Part shown: positions 7,272 to 11,330 of the stretch, in pieces
How positions within the stretch are numbered: the stretch's first letter is position 1
Layout: each line of letters starts with the position of its first letter
Source of the DNA: an uncultured Intestinimonas sp.
GTDB lineage: Bacteria > Bacillota_A > Clostridia > Oscillospirales > Oscillospiraceae
Assembly: GCA_958435885.1 (NCBI GenBank)
Contig: CAUBHZ010000026.1
Location: 1 to 11,330, forward strand
Direction: 5' to 3'
Length of the DNA stretch: 11,330 nt
Translations under genes and position numbers: made by a program
The notes under the pieces: model-generated
Database searches by the model: none
Seen by the model: the letters and a program-made list of their open reading frames with translations, nothing else
What the model was told of the DNA's origin: nothing

Positions 7272-7739
7272 ATGCAGATCAGTATGAAATGTTCCGTGGC
7301 TGTGCACTGCCTGATTTTTATCCACGAAGCACAGGGAAAGGTGAAGGTCACCAGTCATCTGCTGGCGCAGAGCACCGGCTGCAACCCCGTGGTGATCCGG
7401 AATGTGTTCAGTGCCTTGAAAAAAGCGGGGATCATTACCGTCGCCCGGGGGACTGGCGGTGCAGAGCTGTGCATGCCTCCTGAGCAGATCACGCTGTATA
7501 TGATTTACCAGTCCTTGGAGCCCCAAGGACTCTCCTCCTTGATCGGGATTCACCCCTGCCAGGACCGGAGCTGCCCAGTGGCCCAAAATATCCACCTGGT
7601 GCTGCAAGGACCCTACCAAAAAATCGAACAGGCCATTCAGGAAACCATGGAGGCCATTACGCTGGAATCCATGATTGAGGAGTTTCATAGAAGGATCGCC
7701 GCCTCCGCGGGAGCGGAAGGGGCGTCGGAACCGGATTGA
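7272..7739 (+). CDS. Rrf2-family transcriptional regulator with candidate redox cysteines
   Basis: Winged-helix regulator of 155 residues. The N-terminal part matches Rrf2 proteins: MQISMKCSVAVHCLIFI (helix 1), then the helix-turn-helix and wing SHLLAQSTGCNPVVIRNVFSALKKAG..ITVARGTGGAEL (28-66). The segment around IHPCQDRSCPVAQNI (92-107) corresponds to the family's conserved P-x-CPVG region, with Cys101 in CPV and an extra Cys96. Other cysteines are 7, 13, 37 and 67. It lacks the three-cysteine cluster-binding arrangement of IscR, so thiol-based sensing of oxidants or electrophiles, as in HypR/YwnA-like members, is more likely than an Fe-S cluster (inference). AAAGGA (7259-7264) lies 7 nt before the ATG. 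It is divergent from the dehydrogenase operon, with two dyad operators between, and is followed by a terminator. Confidence 0.88.
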   Translation: MQISMKCSVAVHCLIFIHEAQGKVKVTSHLLAQSTGCNPVVIRNVFSALKKAGIITVARGTGGAELCMPPEQITLYMIYQSLEPQGLSSLIGIHPCQDRSCPVAQNIHLVLQGPYQKIEQAIQETMEAITLESMIEEFHRRIAASAGAEGASEPD

Positions 7740-7773
7740 CCGCACGACTGGTGAACATGGAAGATAGTAAAAC

Positions 7774-7818
7774 CGCCGCCCAGACTTCCATCAAGGAGCC
7801 GGGCGGCGTTCATTTTTC
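7774..7818 (+). terminator. Intrinsic terminator of the rrf2-type gene
   Basis: 8-bp GC stem CGCCGCCC (7774-7781)/GGGCGGCG (7801-7808) with a 19-nt loop, followed by TTCATTTTT. It lies 34 bp after the stop codon. Confidence 0.8.
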
Positions 7819-8077
7819 AGCCTGTATTCATGGGGGCAGAAAAGCGGAAGGCGGCGCTCACCCAGTTTGCGCTCTTCTCCTGATCAGTATGAGATCTCAG
7901 ATAGGATCAGCCTTCAATCTATATGCTTGCTTTCTTCAGTGCGTTTGCCATGATTCGAATCGTATCAGAAACAAAGTGGATTCTGCTGGATCGCCCCCTT
8001 CGGGCCATGTTCTTGCGGGATCCCGCCCGGCGAGACAGAATTCCCGGCCTGCGGGGTGGCGTCGGGAGCCGATTCCA
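7819..8077. other. Gene-free stretch with three perfect palindromes
   Basis: No gene with a ribosome site is seen between the rrf2 terminator and the xre promoter. The stretch holds three even palindromes: TGAGATCTCA (7890-7899), GATTCGAATC (7952-7961) and GCGGGATCCCGC (8015-8026), with centres about 62-64 bp apart. The first is flanked by CTGATC (7880-7885)/GATCAG (7905-7910), making a larger imperfect dyad of 31 bp. Base composition in 7880-7980 is AT-richer than nearby genes. Both strands stay open here for about 60 codons, but without start signals. Role unknown. Confidence 0.5.
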
Positions 8078-8086
8078 TGGTACAAT
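8078..8086 (+). promoter_or_regulatory. Probable extended -10 promoter of the HTH-membrane gene
   Basis: TGG followed by TACAAT (8081-8086) forms an extended -10. No convincing -35 is found 16-18 bp upstream. Start near 8093, giving a very short leader before the ribosome site AGGGGA (8099-8104). Confidence 0.5.
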
Positions 8087-8114
8087 GGCGCCAAAGAAAG
8101 GGGACGAGACCCAA

Positions 8115-9245
8115 ATGGGACAGAGCTTTTCAGAGCGATTGAAGGGGTACCGGCGGGATAAAAACCTCACCCAGCAGGAGCTGGCCGACCTGCTGGGGGT
8201 GAGCAACAAGACGGTCTCCCGCTGGGAGAGCGGCGGCGGCTACCCGGATGTCCCTCTGCTGGTACCGTTGGCCAGGGCATTGGGGGTGACGGTGGACGAC
8301 CTGCTGGACGGGGAGAAGCCCATCCGGTCCCTGAGCCGGGCCGACTGGCAGAGCCTGCTGTCCTTCGCCTTTGCCCTGGGCGGCGGCGTTCTCTTCTATC
8401 TGCTGGACCTCTTTATGCCCATGGCGCTGTGCTACTGCGCCTATCTGGGCTGCATGGCCTATGGCGTCTACCTGCAAAGGTATTACACCTATCACAGCCG
8501 CTGGTTTCAGATCTCCAATGCCCTGATGTGTCTGGCGGTGAATCTCACCTTTGTGACCAAGACGGTCATCGTCGCAGTGGCGTTGACGCTGTTTGGCTCC
8601 TCGCAGGCCATGCTGGGTGCCTCCGTTCAGGGACTGCTACTGAGCGGAAAGGACGGATGGGTCCTGTTTGGGGCTCTGGCCATCCTGGCGGGCGCCGTGG
8701 GACTGACCGCGGTGATCCAGTATCTCATCTTCCGCTGGAGCGGCGGCAATGCGTGCCGTTTGCGGCTGGTATTGGTGCGGCCGCCTCTCCGCCGGCTGCT
8801 GCCGGGGCTGGTGCCCTGGCTGGCGGCGGCCTTCTGGCTCTTCTATGAACGGCCTGATCTGCCTGTGGCGCTCTACGAGGGACAGGAGTCGGCCTTCTCC
8901 CTCTGTCTGGCCGTCCTGGCGGTGCTGGGGTCTCTGCCCCTGCTGGGCCGGGGACACCGGAGGTGGATTCCGGGCGTGTGGTGCATGACCGCCCTGTGCT
9001 GGGGGATGATCGGCCTGCGGGCATATAAAATGGCCTGGTCGCCGGTCACCGAGCGGATCATCCCCTATTCCACCACGCTGGGAAGTATTTATGTGCCCTT
9101 GGCGCAGGCCTCCTGGACCATGCCGGTAGCGGCGGCGGTGCTGTGCGTCCTGTGGGTGCTGCTCCAGTGCGTCCGGCTCTCCAACGGCCCGGAAAAGACG
9201 GAGGAACCTCCGGAAGAGGAAAAAGAGCGCGTCCCATCGCCGTGA
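8115..9245 (+). CDS. XRE-family HTH domain fused to a multi-pass membrane protein
   Basis: 376 residues. Residues 5-65 are a cro/C1-type helix-turn-helix (SERLKGYRRDKNLTQQELAD, SNKTVSRWESG, then VPLLVPLARALGVTVDDLLDG). From about 80 on the chain is strongly hydrophobic with seven or eight likely membrane spans (about 81-99, 101-119, 133-160, 181-206, 228-244, 258-277, 287-303, 327-352), ending in a charged Glu/Pro/Lys tail (357-376). HTH-plus-membrane proteins are frequent in clostridia and may be membrane-tethered regulators; the signal and target are unknown. ATG 8115 is preferred: AGGGGA lies 10 nt upstream and MGQSFSERLK is a normal XRE start; the frame stays open to 7923, but that part crosses the promoter and looks non-coding. 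It converges on the psiE-like gene with a 17-bp gap and a shared hairpin. Confidence 0.85.
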   Translation: MGQSFSERLKGYRRDKNLTQQELADLLGVSNKTVSRWESGGGYPDVPLLVPLARALGVTVDDLLDGEKPIRSLSRADWQSLLSFAFALGGGVLFYLLDLFMPMALCYCAYLGCMAYGVYLQRYYTYHSRWFQISNALMCLAVNLTFVTKTVIVAVALTLFGSSQAMLGASVQGLLLSGKDGWVLFGALAILAGAVGLTAVIQYLIFRWSGGNACRLRLVLVRPPLRRLLPGLVPWLAAAFWLFYERPDLPVALYEGQESAFSLCLAVLAVLGSLPLLGRGHRRWIPGVWCMTALCWGMIGLRAYKMAWSPVTERIIPYSTTLGSIYVPLAQASWTMPVAAAVLCVLWVLLQCVRLSNGPEKTEEPPEEEKERVPSP

Positions 9246-9260
9246 TGGGGCGCGCTCTTC
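9219..9260 (-). terminator. Terminator hairpin shared by convergent genes, inside the xre 3' end
   Basis: AAGAGCGCG (9223-9231) pairs with CGCGCTCTT (9251-9259), extended inward by a T-G pair and CCCATC (9233-9238)/GATGGG (9244-9249), about 16 bp with a 5-nt loop. On the minus strand the stem is followed by TTTTTCC, a proper T run for the psiE-like gene. On the plus strand only TTCTG follows, so it is weaker there. The hairpin encodes the last residues and stop codon of the xre gene. Confidence 0.8.
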
Positions 9261-9262
9261 TG

Positions 9263-9727
9263 TCAGTGCTTGCTGCTTCCGACGGGCTCCTCGTGGAGGT
9301 CGTCGGTGTGGGGGACGGTGAGGGTCTGCTTGTCGTCCAGACCGGGGATGAAGAGGAACTTGCGGATGAGGAAGAGGGCGGCGATGGCCGCCACCATCAG
9401 CAGGTTTTCCGTGGGAGAGGTGTGTTCGATGATCATCTGGCGGGAGATGGCGAAGAGGAGGACCTCCACCACCGAGCTCAGGTTGTGACGGCTGAGCATT
9501 TTCAGGAACTCGATGCCGATGACCACGGTGAAGGCGGTGGAGAGGAATGCCTGAAGGCCGTTGGCATTGCTGGGGTCGGCGGCCATAAGGCCCAACTGGT
9601 GAAAGATGGTGGCAAAGGAGAACAGGATCGCGACGATCACCAGAATGCTGACAAAAATCTCCAGCAGCTGGGCGATGCGGTAAATGAAATTGGGGATCTT
9701 GATCTTCAGATAGTACATAGCGTCCAC
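9263..9727 (-). CDS. PsiE-like four-TM membrane protein (phosphate-starvation-inducible E family)
   Basis: 154 residues from a GTG start at 9727. Four predicted membrane spans (about 20-42, 57-76, 84-101, 107-125) are followed by a polar tail. The pattern GIEFLKMLSRH (71-81) then SSVVEVLLFAISRQMII (84-100) and a final span LLMVAAIAALFLIRKFLF fits the PsiE family, named from an E. coli phosphate-starvation gene of unknown molecular function. GTG 9727 is chosen because GGAGGG (9741-9736 on the minus strand) lies 8 nt upstream; the internal ATG at 9718 would be 17 nt away. It lies 20 bp downstream of the threonine-aldolase-like gene, with its ribosome site in the gap, so the two are likely co-transcribed. 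Nothing here shows phosphate control. Confidence 0.72.
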   Translation of the reverse strand: MDAMYYLKIKIPNFIYRIAQLLEIFVSILVIVAILFSFATIFHQLGLMAADPSNANGLQAFLSTAFTVVIGIEFLKMLSRHNLSSVVEVLLFAISRQMIIEHTSPTENLLMVAAIAALFLIRKFLFIPGLDDKQTLTVPHTDDLHEEPVGSSKH

Positions 9728-9747
9728 AGTTGGGTCCCTCCTGTCTG

Positions 9748-10776
9748 TCAGCGCAGGGCGGCCAGGAAGCCGTCCACGTCCTCGGGGGCGGTGGCGAAGC
9801 AGGTGACGAAACGGATGACGGTGTGTCCGGGCTCCTGGGCGGGGCACCAGTCCTCATAGGCGCACAGGGTGTCTAGCTTGGCCTTGACGGCGTCGTCCAC
9901 CACGGCGAAGACCTGGTTGGTGGGGGAGTCCACCCACAGCTTCCAGCCCAGGGCCTTCAGCCCGGCCTGGAGGCGGGCGGCCATGGCGTTGGCGTGGCGG
10001 GCCATCTCGAAGTAGAGGCCGTCCTTCAGCAGGGCCTCGAACTGGACCCCCAGCAGCCAGCCCTTGGCCAGCACGGCGCCCAGCTGCTTCTTGATGCGGA
10101 AGAAGTCGGGCTGGAGGGCGGGGTTGGTGATGACCAGGGCCTCACCCATGAGGGCGCCGTTCTTGGTGCCGCCGATGTAGAAGGCGTCGGTGAGCCGGGC
10201 CAGGTCGGGGAGGGTCAGGTCATTCTTGGCGGAGGCCAGGGCGGAGCCCAGCCGGGCGCCGTCCAGGAAGAGGAGCAGGCCGTTGGCCCGGCAGTACTCG
10301 GAGAGGGCGGTGAGCTCGGCCTTGGTGTAGACCATGCCGCTCTCGGTGGCGTCGGCGATCTCCACCAGCCGGGGCTTGACCAGATGTACGTCCTTGTGCC
10401 GCTCCAGGATGGGGGCGATCTGGGCCGGGGTGATCTTGCCGTCAGGGCCGGTGGGGATCTGGAGGATCTTGTGGCCGGTGGCCTCTACGGCGCCTACCTC
10501 GTGGCCGTTGATGTGGGAGGAGTCGGCGGCGATGACGCCCTCCCAGGGACGCAGGAAGGCGGCGATGGCGGTGGCGTTGGTCTGGGTGCCGCCGATGAGG
10601 AACTGGACGTCGGCCTGGGGGCACTGGCACAGGTCACGGATCAGGTTCTTGGCGCGGTCACAGTAGGCGTCGTCGCCGTAGCCGATGTTGCCCTCCAGGT
10701 TGGTCTCGGCCAGGGCGGAGAGGACCTTGGGGTGGGCGCCGAAGGAATAGTCGTTGCGGAACAGATACTGCTTCAT
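9748..10776 (-). CDS. Threonine aldolase family PLP-dependent enzyme (low-specificity L-threonine aldolase)
   Basis: 342-residue fold-type I PLP enzyme predicted to cleave L-threonine/L-allo-threonine to glycine and acetaldehyde. Seen in order: FRNDYSFGAHPKVLSAL (6-22), GNIGYGDDAYC (29-39), FLIGGTQTNATAIAAFL (59-75), which contacts the PLP phosphate, SSHINGHEVGA (86-96) with the ring-stacking histidine, FLDGARLGSAL (170-180) with Asp172 for the pyridine nitrogen, and YIGGTKNGALMGEALV with Schiff-base Lys205. Length and the GGTKNG motif fit the beta-eliminating lyase/threonine aldolase family; other beta-eliminating activity is possible. GGAGG (10792-10788) is 11 nt from the ATG. It lies downstream of glnS after a terminator and upstream of psiE, with no separate promoter evident, so it may depend on read-through. 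Confidence 0.9.
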   Translation of the reverse strand: MKQYLFRNDYSFGAHPKVLSALAETNLEGNIGYGDDAYCDRAKNLIRDLCQCPQADVQFLIGGTQTNATAIAAFLRPWEGVIAADSSHINGHEVGAVEATGHKILQIPTGPDGKITPAQIAPILERHKDVHLVKPRLVEIADATESGMVYTKAELTALSEYCRANGLLLFLDGARLGSALASAKNDLTLPDLARLTDAFYIGGTKNGALMGEALVITNPALQPDFFRIKKQLGAVLAKGWLLGVQFEALLKDGLYFEMARHANAMAARLQAGLKALGWKLWVDSPTNQVFAVVDDAVKAKLDTLCAYEDWCPAQEPGHTVIRFVTCFATAPEDVDGFLAALR

Positions 10777-10804
10777 GATGATTCAGACCTCCAATGGAAT
10801 AAAC

Positions 10805-10840
10805 AGGAAAACGGCGGGCGGCCTCTGGCCGTCCGCCGTT
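10805..10840 (-). terminator. Intrinsic terminator of glnS
   Basis: On the minus strand AACGGCGG (10840-10833), one mismatched base, CGGCC (10831-10827), AGA loop, GGCCG, CCGCCGTT (10817-10810), then TTCCTGTTT. 13 paired bases. It stands 9 bp after the glnS stop and before the threonine-aldolase gene, so it would limit read-through into that gene. Confidence 0.85.
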
Positions 10841-10849
10841 CGCTGCCGC

Positions 10850-11330
10850 TTAGAATTTGAACGAATCCTTCAGGCTCACAGAGCGGTTGAAGACCAGATG
10901 GCCGGGCTTGGAGTCCTTGCTGTCCACGCAGAAGTAGCCCTGGCGCAGGAACTGGAAGGAGGCGGGGGCCTGGGCGTCGGCCAGGCAGGCCTCCACCTTG
11001 GCGCCGCTGAGGACCTCCAGGGAGTTGGGATTCAGGCAGTCCAGGAAGTTCTTGTCGCCGCCGTCGGGGTCGGCGTCGGAGAAGAGGTTGTCGTAGAGTC
11101 GGATCTCGGCGTCTACGGCGGTGGCGGCGTCCACCCAGTGGATGGTGGCGCCCTTCACCTTCCGGCCGTCGGCGGGGTCGCCGCCGCGGCTGTTGGGGTC
11201 ATAGGTGGCGTAGATCTCCACCACATTTCCGTTCTCGTCCTTTTTGCAGCCGGTGCACTGGATGAGGTAGGCGCCCTTCAGGCGGCACTCAGGGCCGTTG
11301 GGGTAGAGGCGCTTGTACTTGGGTACGGGG
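10850..11330 (-). CDS. glnS: Glutaminyl-tRNA synthetase, C-terminal fragment (5' end outside window)
   Basis: About 160 C-terminal residues of a class I aminoacyl-tRNA synthetase that charges tRNA-Gln. The frame is open to the window edge. The visible part is the two-beta-barrel anticodon-binding domain: KYKRLYPNGPECRLKGAYLI, then IYATYDPNSRGG, DGRKVKGATIHWVDA, AEIRLYDNLFSDADP, and the terminal strand HLVFNRSVSLKDSFKF. KGATIHWV and the LFNR-type ending are standard GlnRS/GluRS(non-discriminating)-like barrel motifs and the whole arrangement is GlnRS. TAA at 10852-10850. Most Firmicutes use the GatCAB amidotransferase route instead, so GlnRS here is a lineage-restricted trait. The catalytic domain is not visible. 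Confidence 0.93.
   Translation of the reverse strand, partial: PVPKYKRLYPNGPECRLKGAYLIQCTGCKKDENGNVVEIYATYDPNSRGGDPADGRKVKGATIHWVDAATAVDAEIRLYDNLFSDADPDGGDKNFLDCLNPNSLEVLSGAKVEACLADAQAPASFQFLRQGYFCVDSKDSKPGHLVFNRSVSLKDSFKF

Noticed and set aside
7951..7962. tRNA T-loop-like TTCGAATC, possible tRNA or att remnant
   Set aside because: No acceptor, D or anticodon stem around it; it is explained as part of a simple 10-bp palindrome.
7923..8114. N-terminal extension of the xre gene
   Set aside because: The frame is open, but it would place the extended -10 inside the coding region, and MGQSFSERLK at 8115 with AGGGGA upstream is the natural start of the HTH domain.

Overview
This window is GC-rich (my impression is low 60s percent G+C) and looks like chromosomal DNA from a gut-type clostridium, most likely an Oscillospiraceae relative such as Flavonifractor, Lawsonibacter or Pseudoflavonifractor. 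The basis is the Firmicutes-style division and cell-wall gene order, strong GGAGG ribosome sites, sigma-A-like promoters, an EFR1-type ferredoxin and the protein sequences themselves. Genus assignment is inference.

Left part (1-3806, + strand): the distal end of a dcw (division and cell wall) cluster. It holds the C-terminus of murG, complete murA, ftsQ (divIB) and ftsZ. ftsQ and ftsZ each have a promoter of their own, and ftsZ is closed by a strong terminator. No ftsA lies between ftsQ and ftsZ, and the spoIIGA-sigE genes often found after ftsZ in Firmicutes are absent here.

Middle left (3807-5168): a strong promoter drives a roughly 310-nt structured leader ending in an intrinsic terminator just before a CorA-type Mg2+/divalent-cation transporter. 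The leader contains a 9-nt sequence present twice that can compete for one complementary arm. This is the best candidate in the window for an undescribed cis-regulatory RNA.

Centre (5233-7818): a redox-looking module. On the minus strand, an MDR-type (quinone oxidoreductase-like) dehydrogenase is followed by a flavodoxin-like/2x[4Fe-4S] EFR1-type protein. Facing them on the plus strand is an Rrf2-family repressor gene with extra cysteines. Between them are two promoters that point toward each other and two copies of an inverted repeat with the same 9-bp spacer, so the Rrf2 protein probably controls both directions.

Right part (7819-11330): a gene-free stretch with three perfect palindromes; a fusion of an XRE-type helix-turn-helix domain to a multi-pass membrane protein; a hairpin shared as terminator with the convergent psiE-like gene; a threonine-aldolase-family PLP enzyme just upstream of psiE; and the C-terminal part of glutaminyl-tRNA synthetase (glnS), which runs off the window end.
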